Source of the DNA: Plazaster borealis
Taxonomy: Eukaryota > Echinodermata > Asteroidea > Forcipulatida > Labidiasteridae
Assembly (NCBI GenBank): GCA_021014325.1
Contig: CM037474.1
Coordinates: 20,020,488-20,084,487 of the forward strand
DNA length: 64,000 nucleotides
Direction of reading: 5' to 3'
Part shown: positions 36,768-49,254 of the stretch, one piece after another
Layout: the number at the start of each line of letters is the position of its first letter
Position numbering within the stretch: the stretch's first letter is position 1
Notes under the pieces: generated by a model
Told to the model about the DNA's origin: nothing
Databases searched by the model: none
The model's input: the letters and a program-made list of their open reading frames with translations, nothing else
Position numbers and translations under genes: made by a program

Positions 36768-37046
36768 GGGTTTACAAAGTGCTGTGGCGCATTCTGCAGC
36801 CTCTGCCAGGAACACCGAGGCAAACCTCTTCTCTTAGCGGTAACTGTTTTTTTTTAAACGTGCATTACACAATTTTGCACGCGGCCTACGACTTTACGTC
36901 CAATCCGAAGGACGGAGCTATAATGGTTAAATGTCTTGCTTAAGGACACAAGTGTCAAGACGGGGACCCGAACCCACACTCTGCTGATCAGAAACACCAG
37001 AGATTGAGGAGTCCGATGCACTTGACCGCTCGGCCACAACACGCCA
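36768..37046 (-). mobile_element. tRNA-Leu-derived SINE, copy 3 (lacks 3' tail)
   Basis: On the minus strand: GGCGTGTTGTGGCCGAGCGG, GGGTTCGGGTCCCCG, TTGACACTTGTGTCC and GGTTTGCCTCGGTGTTCC. It stops at GGTTTACAAAGTGCTGTGG (plus orientation), before the tail. Confidence 0.85.
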
Positions 37047-38592
37047 CATAATGGAGAAAATACTCCATTGTAACAATTATGCAGTTACCAATCTGTCACA
37101 ATAATCCGCACAGTTTTAGAAAGAGCAGAAGAAAAACCATCAACACAAGATTTGGAGTACAGTAATTAGTAATATGCACACTAGCTGATAGGAAGACTGG
37201 GTAAGTGTAGGTGTGTGTTGACTGATTGTATCTTTAGCTTCAAGTAATAAATCAACTAATAAGCTGCCTCTCGCCATGGATGGTCATCATACAACACAGG
37301 GATAGCAAATTTCATTCTCATTCAAAACCATGCTTGCATAGAATTTTTTTAGATCAAGCCCTTTCTGCTTTTGAATGCAAAACGGCATCCAAGCTCCTAG
37401 TCCGTCACTTTACCCTGAAGGGTGGATCGATACTGCAGTCTGTTTTCTCCCAGGGTCAGCATATTTTGCTTGAGAGTCAAGTGTAAGAGACAGGGTTATA
37501 GACTGCAAAGGAATATTAGCAGATGGAGATTTGACAGCTTTATGGAAGGTTGGAGGTAGTGAGGAGGCGTTTAATGAAATCACTTTTGATTCTATTTATA
37601 CTGGTGTTATATGAAAAAAACTGCTTTCCAAGATATTCTCGCAAAGAGAAGATATTTAAACGGCATTGGTGTATGTGGAGACAAGTGGAGACAATGTGGA
37701 GAACAAGTGCCAGTTTTATTTGGTAGCTTCCATTTATGCATTTCCTACATTGTCGCAGTATTGTATTTTGAGTGGCAGACCACATTTTCCTTATTTTTAG
37801 TTACACCATCAGTTTATATATAGGCAGTAAAGACAATTCTCACTTACAACATCCATATGTTTAGAAGAACAAAAGCACTTCAGATCTAGAGTGTTTTTAT
37901 TCTTGGATTTTCTCCCCCAATGATTTTAAAATTGAGGGCCTATTTCTTTGTCCCAAAATGATGTTAATATGTTGTTCAGTGTTATTACTATTTTCTAACC
38001 ATGCCTTAAATGATCAACAGGGAATGTGTTATTGCTTCACAGCTTGCGATTGTAAGAATTACACATACATGCATTTGCCTTTAGTAAACCATGCGTGTTG
38101 AAGAGCCCCATAGAAAAATTTCTTTGTGAAATACCTTATTTTAGTAAAGTAATGTGTAATATTTGATTAACCTTCTGTCAGCAGATGAGAGTATAGCGAT
38201 TGAGGTAGAATAGCTAGACGCATGTACCATGAAAGAGATATATATATTTATTAACAAAACAATGACAACCTTGATTAGACATAATTTCTAGCTCACCATT
38301 TTAGGCAGGTTCTCAGTAATCTTTCAAGGAGCACCATTCTCAAAGAAACTAGGTTATGGAAGCAAATCGCCCAAGTCTCAAAAAACGTTCAATGCCCTAG
38401 ACAATTGAGTCTACCCTGTGAGTCCTCTTACCTTTATTAACATAATTAGCCTAAAATTGGCCCTAATAAGCTGGAACAAATTGTGTCGGTCAATTAGTGT
38501 AGTGAACAGATACTAATTAGTGTGTGATGATTCCAGATTCTTCTTTCTATCCCAGCAGGGTATTCAGTGTATCAGGTCATTAATAATTTATT
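37047..38592. other. Non-coding
   Basis: No recognised element or exon. Confidence 0.4.
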
Positions 38593-38980
38593 ATTAAAGG
38601 GATTGTATACATTTGGTAATTGGAACCCACTGTTTATTTCAATCCTATAATATATATCATAAAACTAACCTGTGAAAATTTCTTTTCAAAAGATTGTAGC
38701 GCTTTTGAGATATTGCCAAAAATCTGGAGTGGTTATGTCCACGCAGGAAGAATAATCTGCATTGGAATACACACTCTGAGAAGCGTTACTGTCAGTAACG
38801 CTTCTCAGATTCAAATTTGTTGGGATAAAAAGTGATATCTGTTTCCATAACTGCAGTACTTCAAAGTGAAAAGTTTTTTCAAATTGCATTATACTATCCA
38901 AAGCTGCTGTTCTTCTTACCAAGTAAGTTTTTATTGCCATTAATTTTCAGAGTCACTACCAAATGTATATTGACCCTTAA
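38593..38980 (+). mobile_element. TTAA-type MITE family 2, copy d
   Basis: TTAAAGGGATTGTATAC at the left, TGACCCTTAA at the right. The central palindrome GAAGCGTTACTGTCAGTAAC plus GCTTCTC has one extra base at its centre. Confidence 0.9.
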
Positions 38981-39884
38981 ACAGATTGTTGTAATAGCAG
39001 CTTCGAAACCTGAAACAAAGAAAGATGGAGAGAGTGTGTGTTTGTGTTTGTGTACAATTAATGGGGCACAGAGTGTTTTATGCAATATTAGTGAAACATG
39101 TGAATGCATGGGTAGTTTTCGCAAAGCACTAAGATTCATCTTAAGATGAGTTGCCAGTATTGCCATAGTGGTTTGTATTGTGACATCACTCTTTGCTTAG
39201 CAATTAAGATTGATTCGCACTTAAGATCAATCTCTCTTTGTGAAATTAGCCCCAGGTCTGTTTGATACCTTACTCTGTGGGTATACAAATCACATGTAGG
39301 AATAGACAGTCTGTGCAAGTCTCACACATGTTCAAAACGAGAACAAAACTCAAACTAAGACTATATTTTTCTTTGAAATCAAATCTTCTTTTAAAATTAT
39401 ACTTGTACAAAATTTTTTGAAAAAGAAATACATCTTCAATTTTTATGTAGTGCAAATAATAAGCTAAAGTTAAAATTGAAACAAAAATCAAACTTGGGAC
39501 GTGGATGCTTATTTATTAGAAACCCCATTAATAACATGAATGTCAGTTGGGCAAAATTCTTAATTTTTTACAAGTAACTGGAAACAGAGGTCAAGTCTTA
39601 TTCTTGGCTTTTCTTTGTTGATTTGTTAAATTTATTTCACTTTCATATCTTTAAAGGCTAAATTTTCTTTCCAAACAATATGATATAATTTAGTAAGCTG
39701 AAGTAGACTTGATAAATTAAATGATGAATACATATAAAGTTTTAAAAAGGTGATCTTTGCCTTTTTCATTTTTAAGCCGAAGCAAATAATGAACAGACTG
39801 CATTGAAGTTTATGCATCACACACATCAACAAAAGAGAAAAAACAATGGTAAGATGTGCATTCTTCACTGTACATGTACATGTA
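38981..39884. other. Non-coding
   Basis: Around 39200-39250 TTAAGATTGATTCGCACTTAAG followed by TTGTGAAATTAGCCCC resembles the outer part of the palindrome at 48407, perhaps a decayed relative. Confidence 0.35.
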
Positions 39885-40276
39885 CATGGCTCAAATTTTA
39901 CACTGGACCGCAGGCCTGAGGCCAGTGGTTTGAGTGTTGGGCCAGTAAACTTCTAACCAGACAAGTCCGGAGGTCTTGTGTTTTTCAGATGTACCTCACT
40001 GTGTAATATCTTGAACAGAAACAAATGTTCAAATGTTGACCTTGAGTCTGAAAAATACCTTTTAAATTCCATTTGGTAATAGTCAATACCTCAAATAACA
40101 TGTGAGATAAAACTTCTTCACAGATGTCTTAGCGCATTTAAATGCATGTTGTCAGGACTCGGTAGTTTTTCTTTCATTTTGATTCTGGTCTTGTACAAAC
40201 AATTCTGGTCCAGTCAACATTTTGAGCTACACAAGCCCTGTGGTCTTGTGGATTTTTCATCCAAATTCAAGCCCTG
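39885..40276. mobile_element. hAT-like MITE (CAGGGCTC family), copy 3
   Basis: Left end CATGGCTCAAATTTTACAC (one change from CAGGGC), right end AAATTCAAGCCCTG. Flanks ATGTA and CTGTA agree at 4 of 5. Confidence 0.8.
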
Positions 40277-40714
40277 CTGTACCAATTCTAATAGATGATA
40301 TGGGAATACCAGGTACATGCTCTTCACACCATAGGTTTTTCTAGTTGAGATTATGGAAGAAATACAGTGGTTCAATCATTAGACTCTTAATGAAGGTGTT
40401 GTACAGAACTGTCAGCCATAGCTGTAGTGCTGATATAATTGATTGTACTTATAACAAATTTCCTTCAGTCAAAATATTGAGGCTGTGCGGATGGAGTTAT
40501 TGTTGGGCGATGAAAGCAGATGTTTCTTTCAGATGAATTATGCAACATTCTCCAGCTGCTGACTAGGAAATTGTAACAATTTATGTGTAATATTGTGAAA
40601 GAAATACAAGTATTTAGCATATAATTGTTTTTCTTTACTGAATCAGTGGTATTGAAAAAGTGGAATATTTAATAGAACCAAGCAGTTACATGTACGTGTA
40701 AGGAATACAAGCTT

Positions 40715-41110
40715 GATACTTCATGGAGGCAGAGGAGGCAATTGACTCCATTCCCCTAGTCAGGGTTCTCCCCAGGTTTTTTAAAAACTGGGGGGCATTC
40801 TGGGCCAAAATTTTGAGATGTTTGGCTGAAGCACGCTGGAATATTTTCTACTTGGTGTTTTTCTTGGTTTTCAAAGCCCTCCTGTGCAATTTGGAGCATT
40901 CTATATGGTTTTCTTTACATGTTTTTTGTAAAACTACCGAATTTGTTTGCGTATCGGCCGATTTTTTGTTGGCATATCGGCCAAAATTCTTGCTTATCGG
41001 CATGCAATTCTTGCGTATCGGCCCAATACGCTAGCTTGTGCATGGGTAGAACCCTGCTAGTCATTGTCTTGGTTCCTTGATGCTTTTTACTAAGGAAAAA
41101 CTGCCTTGTT
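40715..41110. repeat. GGAGGCC family repeat, copy 3, split by a MITE
   Basis: GGAGGCAGAGGAGGCAATTG...CATTCCCCTAGT runs into the insertion at 40761 and resumes as CATTGTCTTGGTTCC after it. In copy 1 the same place reads GCCCTAGTCTTGG, uninterrupted. Confidence 0.6.
40761..41056. mobile_element. hAT-like MITE (CAGGGTTCTCCC family), copy 2, target duplication CTAGT
   Basis: CAGGGTTCT at the left and AGAACCCTG at the right. CTAGT is exact on both sides (40756-40760, 41057-41061). Internal phrases GGGGCATTCTGG and CCAATACGCTAGCTTGTG match the copy at 12408. It carries repeated CGTATCGGCC / CATATCGGCC motifs. Confidence 0.87.
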
Positions 41111-41116
41111 TGGCTT

Positions 41117-41279
41117 TTAAAGGGACATAGGTGAAAAAAAGAGTCGGGGGGAAAAAATCTTTGTTCGAACGAAAAAATATATATTCGTTCAATCGAAGAC
41201 CAATCTTCATTCGAATGAAGATTATTTTTCGATTGAATGAAGAATTTTTCCTGATTTCTTTTCACCTATTCCCTTTTAA
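41117..41279. mobile_element. 163-bp TTAA-flanked MITE
   Basis: TTAAAGGGACATAGGTGAAA against the inverse of the right end, TTAAAAGGGAATAGGTGAAA. The interior folds on itself (TCATTCGAATGA, TCGTTCAATCGA / TCGATTGAATGA). Confidence 0.75.
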
Positions 41280-43115
41280 AGCTCCGTAATCTTGCCCTCC
41301 TTATACGAGCAAAATCAGGTCTGGTAACATGCATGTACTTCGTGTTTTCACAACTATTTTATGAATGTTTAAGTAAGAACAATACAAGATTGAATCAAAC
41401 AGATAGTCCTAGGCTTGCCAAATTCTATGTTGTAACCTTTCAGTCTTGTTTAGTTTTGTGGCTGCACAGGGCCTTTCCTGTATGAAGCTGCTTGTCTAAC
41501 GATCTAAAGATTGAATACATCCCTTATCCCTCAAATTTTCAATTCCAAACCTTCTCCCATGAGTTCACAAATAGAAAAAAAGAAAGGAAAGACATATTTT
41601 GGGTCGTGCTGAGCTACAAGACCTGCGTTTCAGTGGAGGTTTTTATCAAATTTAAGCCCTTGCTAATTCTGTTAGTCAATGAAATCCTTATTTTAGAAAG
41701 TTACCTCTTGTGGTTTATTCAATTTTGCACTTCACATGTAGTGTATTTAGTCATCGGACTGCAAGAGGTCAAATTAACTGGAGCTACAAATACAATATTT
41801 AAAATTGTAGAAAATTTGTTTATTATTTAAAAAATACAAGGCAGAAATTACACAAACATTTTCTTAGATTTGTCTTATTAAAAGGAGGTAAAAGGAACAC
41901 TAAAAGGTTTGAAAAGGTTTGTACTGAAGTAGAGGTTGTTCAATCGTGACCTGAGGAGAGAAGCATTGGGTTAATGCAAAGTAGTCCAAGAGACTATGGC
42001 ATGCATGTATTGTTGATGACTGATTGTTGATGACCTCTTATTCCTTCCTCTGTTTACTCTGATATCATGAAGAAGACTTCATCCCTAATAATGTATGTGC
42101 TTTCTCCACATATACTGTATTCCCTGAAAGTGTTATGTATTGTCACACTCCAGAATGATGAATAAGTGTTAGGGTTCGTTCCTCGCCATCGAGTGGTAAA
42201 GCTTAAAGGAGATACCATCTCTACATACAAATGCTGAAAATTGCTTCTTGAACCAGAGGGCATGTGCATTGCAAACACAAATCACTTATCCTGTTAAAAA
42301 CAAATTCCCTTTTTATATTTCCAATTAATGTCTTGTGTAGGAGACAAAAAATCACAGAGTTTCTTGCATACATAATCACCACATTTGATATATGAAGCTT
42401 CTAAATTTGGCAAAGGTTCAGCCAAATGTTACAACTCAGGTAGGTCTAGACCAAAATCATAAAATCGTCCGCTCAGGACTATTAGTGCAATTTGTATGGA
42501 TTTCATCAAATTGCTTTTCGTATTTTGGAGCTCCTGGTAAATGGAGTTTATTGATCAAGAGTGGTCTTCAGAGCATTTGTTTGGCAAAAAGAAACATTCA
42601 TTTACTAAGTAAAACATTTATTTGTTGATTTTGATTTTTTTTATTCTTCAAATTGATACAAATTTTTCATTGAATGACCTTTTGATCATTAGGAGTATGA
42701 AATTGCAATTAATGACCTTAAAGCACTGAGCCGATGAAATATTCCTTCCATACATGTAGCAGAGTTTCTCAAAATCATGAAAGGAATCATAATGATGCAT
42801 TAGAACCGCAACCTAGGTTAGATGTTGAGCAATCTGACACTAGTCCAAGTCTTATTGACAAAATCGAATACATGGGGGTCATTGGGAAGACTTTTCAATG
42901 GTTATCATGTACATGAAGTACTGGACATAGCTATTGTATGGTGGTTTACCTTCACACAATTCCAACATTAATCTTGAGTACATAATGTCACAAAGAGCAG
43001 TACTAAATGTGTTTACATATCTGCAGTGCTCAAAATAATAATCAAATAAATATTGAAGCTATGTTTTTAATGTATTGTCAAGAATATGTAAGTCAAGGTT
43101 CTTTATTGTCAAGTA
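41280..43115. other. Non-coding
   Basis: No recognised exon. At 41608-41655 GAGCTACAAGACCTGCG...AAATTTAAGCCC looks like a scrap of the CAGGGCTC MITE family. Confidence 0.4.
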
Positions 43116-43700
43116 TAAGTTGTGCTATCCTAGTTCAAGTCACTGAAGTCTGAGTTATAGTAACCTAGTCCACATCACTCAAGCCTGAGTTGTAGTAACC
43201 TAGTCGAAGTCACTCAAGCCTGAGTTGTAGTAACCTAGTCGAAGTCACTCAAGCCTGAGTTGTAGTAACCTAGTCGAAGTCACTCAAGCCTGAGTTGTGG
43301 TAACCTAGTCAAAGTCACTCAAGCCTGAGTTGTGGTAACCTAGTCCTAGTCTGAGTCTTTTACTGATGTAACTCAAGTCTCAGTTGTAGTAACCTAGTCG
43401 AAGTCACTCAAGCCTGAGTTGTGGTAACCTAGTCAAAGTCACTCAAGCCTGAGTTGTGGTAACCTAGTCCTAGTCTGAGTCTTTTACTGATGTAACTCAA
43501 GTCTCAGTTGTAGTAACCTAGTGTCAAGTGTCAAGTCCTAGTCTGAGTCTTTATGGTGTAACTCAAGGGTCTTTATGGTGTAACTCAAGGGTAAATTGTG
43601 GTAGCCCAGTGCAAGTCAAGCTCTAGTCTGAATCTTTTACTGATGTAACTCTAGTCTGAGTTATACTAACCTAGCCCAAGTCAAGTCCTAGTCTGTGTCT
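43116..43700. repeat. Minisatellite, ~35-bp unit with a larger duplicated block
   Basis: Unit GTCACTCAAGCCTGAGTTGT then AGTAACCTAGTCGAA, with related variants (CTAGTCTGAGTCTTTTACTG then ATGTAACTCAAG). A block of about 130 bp containing both variants is itself duplicated near 43300-43400 and 43420-43520. Confidence 0.9.
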
Positions 43701-45721
43701 TTTACTGATGTGATTAACAAGTTGAATTTGTGTGACAAGCTCTAGTCCATGTCCCAGACTTGACTCTGATTCATTATGTTCAATATGTTGAAAATCAATA
43801 ATGTAAAAATTTTATAATTTATTCATTTAGATATGTCAATAGCAAAGCCTTTGAAAGGCTTTTAGGTTTGTCAGCTAAAAGATCTTCATAGATTTATTCT
43901 ACATCTAACACACACTGTTTTTAATGCTGTTGAAAGACATTTACAAAATTGTAAAAAATATGTTTTAAAAACCGATGAAATTGCACACATACTACATGTA
44001 TACTGATACCATATTATTAATTTATTGAAGGCTCATTGCATCTACATGTCAATATCATCATACCATTTAGAGGCATAATAAGCCAGGTATGACTTGTGCA
44101 CAAAACTTCTAGCAAAAGATAAACATTGTTTTTTCTCATTAAAATGTATTTTGTCTTATTCAATGAAAAGTTCACATGTTTTTTTTAATTTAATGGTACG
44201 TGTAGGTTTTATTGAAAACTTGTAGGATTTGAATTACTTTACTCTTCCAAACATATTGACATACAATCTCTTTAATTTTCTACATGTTCGTGTGCCCTGA
44301 TTGCACAGCAGAATAAATCGCATGTAAAATATTCAACAGGCTTACACGTAGAAACATGGTGACTGTATAATGGAGGAGGCTTTATGGCCCCCAAGAAGTC
44401 TGTATTAATCATCAGTTAATTACATACACCTAACAGAACTCAACAACCATAGCCGATTGTAGTGCAATATAAAATCTAGTAAACATGGCAACCTTGAGGT
44501 GCATTAGGGTGGAAATCTGACTTTCCTTGATGCGTTGCCATGGCGATGCCTCTCAATCTGTTCTCATTTTTAGCCTTGTCCTTAAGATGAAGCGTAACGG
44601 TTTGATTGGGAATAATAAGAGATGATGCGAAACAAATGCCGATATTTTATTTGTCAAATTGTGTCAATTTCATTAAAAATACTTATTTTCATCGGATTGG
44701 AAATCCATTTGTAGATAAAGGAACAAGAATTCAGTAGGTTTTTTTAAATTGTACATTCATTTTAATACTTATAATGTATACAACCAACCTGTGAAAATTG
44801 TCATCAGAAGTCAGTTGTCTAGAAAACTACCCATGTTTTTCAGGGATTTTGTTGATGAGTTTATATTCTACTTCTGATTTGACAAATCAACATTATTAAG
44901 AACTTAAATTTGGAAACCAAAAGAAATGGAAACATTTTGTTTTGCAAGATGTTAAATTTAATTCCATTCAGATACATGTATTTTCATACTTAGGGGCAAC
45001 AGCAATAACAACATGTAAATACAGATTTAACAAAACAATAGTTAAGCAACATTAAGCAAGACAAACCGAATAAGTAGAGTGTACAACTGTTTTGATAAGC
45101 GGAATCTTGTAGAAAACAGCCAAACAAACAAACACCCCAACACAACAAAGGACAGACAAACAGGGAACATGGCAACAGCTACAGACACAAAACACTTTAT
45201 ATATTTTCAGAAATAATCAGACAAAAAGATGGCAAAAATAGTTCAAACAAAAGTGTTCATACTGTAAATAAACAAAGAGGAAGGATTAAGAACCAAATTT
45301 GAAAAGAGAGATACTAAATATAAGGCCATGTTTGAAGAAGCTGCTGGTTATACAAAAACATAGTTGTTTACATAAATGTTTCATGGTATTATCAGAAGAG
45401 AGGGGACAGTAGAACAAAAGAACACAAAAGGGACAATGCTGTCCTCACATTGGAATCCTTTGTATCTTTATGTCCTCACATTTGTTCCTGCGCTTAGTCT
45501 ATGAAGAGTGTTAAGTTAGAAAAACAAAGGATAGTCCTCACATTGATAGCAATAAATTGATACATGTACATGTATCAGTATATATCAAACAACAAGAGGA
45601 GTCTTGGGTATTTTCATATTAGAATTGAACACTCGGAAGGATTTGAGTGAAAGTCTTTTTTGTTTTTATTACAAACTAATGACATTGTTAGGCTGTTTCA
45701 TGCTTTCATAGTCCTCATTAT
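43701..45721. other. Non-coding
   Basis: AT-rich, no recognised feature; short TACATGTA motifs. Confidence 0.4.
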
Positions 45722-46133
45722 AGGCCGAATTCGGGCGGTGTGTTCTTGGATGCTCGAGAACACGTAGGATCGCTGTTCGTGTATCTTCCGCCCGAACGAT
45801 GATGATGTAGGAAGAAGGATGGGTTGGTAAAAATAGCCCCCAAAATAGGCTGGTTTCTGACATGTCACAAAACAGATGTTAAAACTTATTAAAAGGGAGT
45901 CGATTAGAGCAAATGTCGTATTGCCACCTTAAACCCAATAACTTTCTTTTTATCAAAATGATATTTGCTTTGTTCTATGTTCTAACTTGATGCTGCCGCC
46001 ATTTTGTACAGTGTTGTTCTCAACTGATCCCTGCTGAAAGGTGGTGTGTGATCTTGTTCTCAGGTCGTGTTCTCATCGTTCGGGCGTGCGAACAGCGCAC
46101 TCGGGCCAAGAACACACTGCCCGAACTTAGCCT
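45722..46133. mobile_element. 412-bp inverted-repeat MITE (GGGC[A/G]GTGTGTTCTTGG)
   Basis: Left AGGCCGAATTCGGGCGGTGT then GTTCTTGG; inverse of right AGGCTAAGTTCGGGCAGTGT then GTTCTTGG. Arms extend about 70 bp (CGCTGTTCG, CCGCCCGAACGATGA) with substitutions. Centre unrelated. Confidence 0.8.
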
Positions 46134-47449
46134 TAATTTCTGCCTTTTATTCCCAAGTCTTAACAATGATACTATTTATTTCTTCTGAGATCGGTCCCAA
46201 CTTTCTTACATGTGGCTTAAAATAAGCTCCATCTCCATCCAACCTCCACGGGGATGGTTTCCTACGGGAAAATAATTTTCTGTTTTCTTTGCCCAGATGT
46301 AAATACCTTAAAGGTTTTGTTTGCAGAACACAGACCAGATCAATTCCATTCTTTCCTGATGTGGATTTTATCTCTTTGTAAAGAAAGGAAAATGCCAGAA
46401 ACTGAATAAACAAATGTTGGAAATACAATCCAGGCATGACACCTTTATACTGTGTTTATCTGTAAGAGCGTGTTGTATTTTATTGGATGGTTGGTCGTAT
46501 ACGGCATGGAACTTTGCCCACAGATCCATCGGATGTTTGTTTAGGTATTTATGATTCTATTAGGGACCAAACTCAATTGGTTTCTCTGTGTAGTGTTGCA
46601 CTTGAGATGCCTTTGTGGCTAAACACAAAAGTCAGCGTTTTTTTTTCCCGGACCTTAAACCTAAAGATAAGGATGGCATACAACCCATGGTTCAATCAAA
46701 GATGTAAGGTTGAATGCGAGTGTAAACCCTATTAAGTTGACTGCAGCTAGACGCCAGCCACTCTAAGTACGATGTTCTTTCAGAAATGCCTATTTATAAA
46801 TGTCTAATTTATCAAAAAAATTCACCATCATGAAAAATGTAATATTGTTATTGTGGAAGTGGGTAGAAGTAGTAATGCCTAAATGCCAACATGTTTGTGG
46901 TAAGTCCAAACTCTTTCTCGAATGTCAAATAAAATGTAATTTAACTTAAATTACGCACACTTTTTTTCTGTCTGAAAAAGTAAAAGACCCCCCCCCAAAA
47001 AAAAAAAAAAATCACTGTTGTTTTATTTCAATTGCTGCAACTGAAATAAGTCCTTTCTCTTGTTGTTTTAATTTAGTTTAATGCAGTCATTGTTATGGCA
47101 GGACCATAATTTTTTCACCTTCTAAATTTAAGGATTTTTAGCAATGTTTTAGTGTTTTGCATGTATCTTTAAATGTACCATTTCAATGATTTACATTGTA
47201 ACATTCTAGTAATCTGGCCTGAGGGCCACAAGTGGAATGCAAATCAAATAACTTACCAATACCAATACAAAGGTGCACAAACTTGCTGACAAAACATCAA
47301 TTATTTTTCGTTGTTTTCACTAAAATATGTGGAATATGGTGGATTTATTGTATGGTGTGTGTTTATTGAAAACTCAAACTTGGAAGGTGACAATTACTTT
47401 TCTCTTCCAAAACCAAGTGATGTTTTTTCTTTTTAATTGTCTTGGCCCA
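46134..47449. other. Non-coding
   Basis: Homopolymer C then A at 46988-47010. No gene seen. Confidence 0.4.
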
Positions 47450-47975
47450 ATTTCATGGAGGTGCTTAAGCACAAAAAAATTGCCAAGCACAAGAACATAG
47501 GGGGGGTATGCTTACCAGAATAAGGTTACCAGTTAAAATACAATCCATGTACCATCTTTGACAGATTATTTTTGCTTAACAGCAGAAATTTTAAGTAATA
47601 AACCACGAGGGAAACTGACTGGTTAGATTTAAAATGATTTTAGGTTGAAAAAAGAAAAATTAACTAGAGCATGACTTGAACCTGCGACCTCCGGATTTAT
47701 GTGCCAGCACTCTACCAACTGAGCTATCTACTAGCTCTAAGTTGGCGGTCTTCCTATTTTGTCAATATCTTCGTTTGGGGGGGTGCCTGCCATCAGAAGC
47801 CATACAACCTGTAACTGCCGTATAGCCAGGGATCACACCCAAGTTTACGATACAACCTGGGAAGGGGCAGCAAAGGGGATCACCTTAAGGGGAAGCGACT
47901 TTTTATTTGAAAAACAGAATTTGTTAAGCAATAATTTCTGCTTTAGCGACTCTTTGAAAATTAGTCCCAGGTTAG
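47450..47975. repeat. Putative inverted-repeat element containing a tRNA-like segment
   Basis: TTGGCCCAATTTCATGGAGG at the left and the inverse of AAAATTAGTCCCAGG at the right may be its decayed ends. Inside, on the minus strand at about 47658-47735, are TAGATAGCTCAGTTGGTAGA, an anticodon-arm-like segment and GGTTCAAGTCATGC, the same tRNA-Asn-like head as at 11641. Confidence 0.5.
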
Positions 47976-48406
47976 ACATGCTGAATGGATACTCCGAGAT
48001 ATATGAATGTTATATCCTCAATTTGCAATGTTGTGACCATGTACATGTACACAGTGTTCTCAACTCCAGTCTATAAATCCAATGCTACTCGTGTACCAGT
48101 ATTAATATATAAAACATTCAGAGTTAGTCTTAATGGATGGCTGGTTTCAAATTGAATACTTTTCTGTTAGAATGCAGGGATGGTGCAATGTACTTTCGTT
48201 GGCCTACTGGTGGGGCAGAGATCATGCATGATGTGATGTTTCATGTAGCAATGGCAGCTTTGCAGGGTGGAGATAAATATTTATTAATTTCTGGTGCACC
48301 ATGTATAATTTATGAATCTTTTTTTTAGAAGAAGTGGTTGCTCAGAATTAACTGGTTTGTTCTCAGTGTGCTCTAGCTGCTGTTGTCAGGAAAGGATGTA
48401 ACTGCC

Positions 48407-48580
48407 GCACCAGGGGTCGATTTCACAAAACTCTTCCTAACTTAGGACTAGTCCTAGGCAATGCTAAGAGATAGGACTTGTCTTAAGTACTGGTCCTAAC
48501 TTAAGACTAGTCCTATCTCTTAGCATTGCCTAGGACTAGTCCTAAGTTAGGAAGAGTTTTGTGAAATCGACCCCTGGTGC
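48407..48580. repeat. Long palindrome, ~72-bp arms
   Basis: GCACCAGGGGTCGATTTCAC to GCTAAGAGATAGGACT is inverted exactly on the right (AGTCCTATCTCTTAGC to GTGAAATCGACCCCTGGTGC). The ~30-nt centre (TCTTAAGTACTGGTCC...) is partly self-complementary. Confidence 0.95.
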
Positions 48581-48838
48581 TTCTTGACTAAGCAATACTT
48601 ACATTTGCTCAGAGATAATAACCCAGCCTAGAAAGATCCCTGTTGCAGCAGTTGCAGCCAATAAAATTAAAATAAAATAAAAAACTGAACTAAAATGTTC
48701 ATATTGAGACTAATAATTAATTACCAATTCTGTACTTTGTCTTAACATATATGTTTTAAACATTTTAGTATTATAAAGACATGGAGTACTCACTGTTGAG
48801 TGGCAACCAATGTTTGGTGCCATCTCTACAGTGTATAC

Positions 48839-49118
48839 TTTCTTTTCATTTCATTTATTAATTCTGGTTGTGAAGCCAAGGACTCTCAGAAAAGCGAACT
48901 TAATCACTAAACATAACCAAGAACCCCATGGAGAGAAGACAATGAAAGAAGTTTCAGTTTTAGAGGTGGAAGGAAAAATCTGTAGAATTATATCGAGGGA
49001 AAAACGCGCAATTAAGTAGGGACTGAAAACCCAATTCACATAGTGCCCCCGGTGGGATTTGAACCGGGGTCCCAGAGTTGGAAGGCGAGGAAAGACACCA
49101 CTGCGCCAACCTGACGGC
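48839..49118 (-). mobile_element. tRNA-headed SINE family C, near-complete
   Basis: On the minus strand: GGTTGGCGCAGTGGTGTC (A box), GACCCCGGTTCAAATCCCAC (B box), AGTCCCTACTTAATTGCG, GGTTCTTGGTTATGTTTAG, CTTTTCTGAGAGTCC, and AATTAATAAATGAAATGAAA as tail. Direct copies of a 55-bp sequence flank it (48784 and 49178). Confidence 0.8.
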
Positions 49119-49254
49119 ATGTAGGCCCTAAACCTTAAGATGGTGAATTTCTAAGTTACATGTAGATACATGTACTGGAGCACCCACTGTTCAGTGGCAA
49201 CTAATGTTTGGTGCCATCTCTACAGTGTATACTGTATACTACAGGACCTAAACC

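Noticed and set aside
39270..39868. Minus frames with hydrophobic stretches that could look like small membrane proteins
   Set aside because: Phe/Leu/Lys-rich composition is what random AT-rich DNA gives; no conserved motif or splice context.
11641..47735. tRNA genes at 11641, 26329 and 47658
   Set aside because: A and B boxes are present, but the acceptor stems do not pair, position 33 is not T in the first, and they recur as dispersed repeats.
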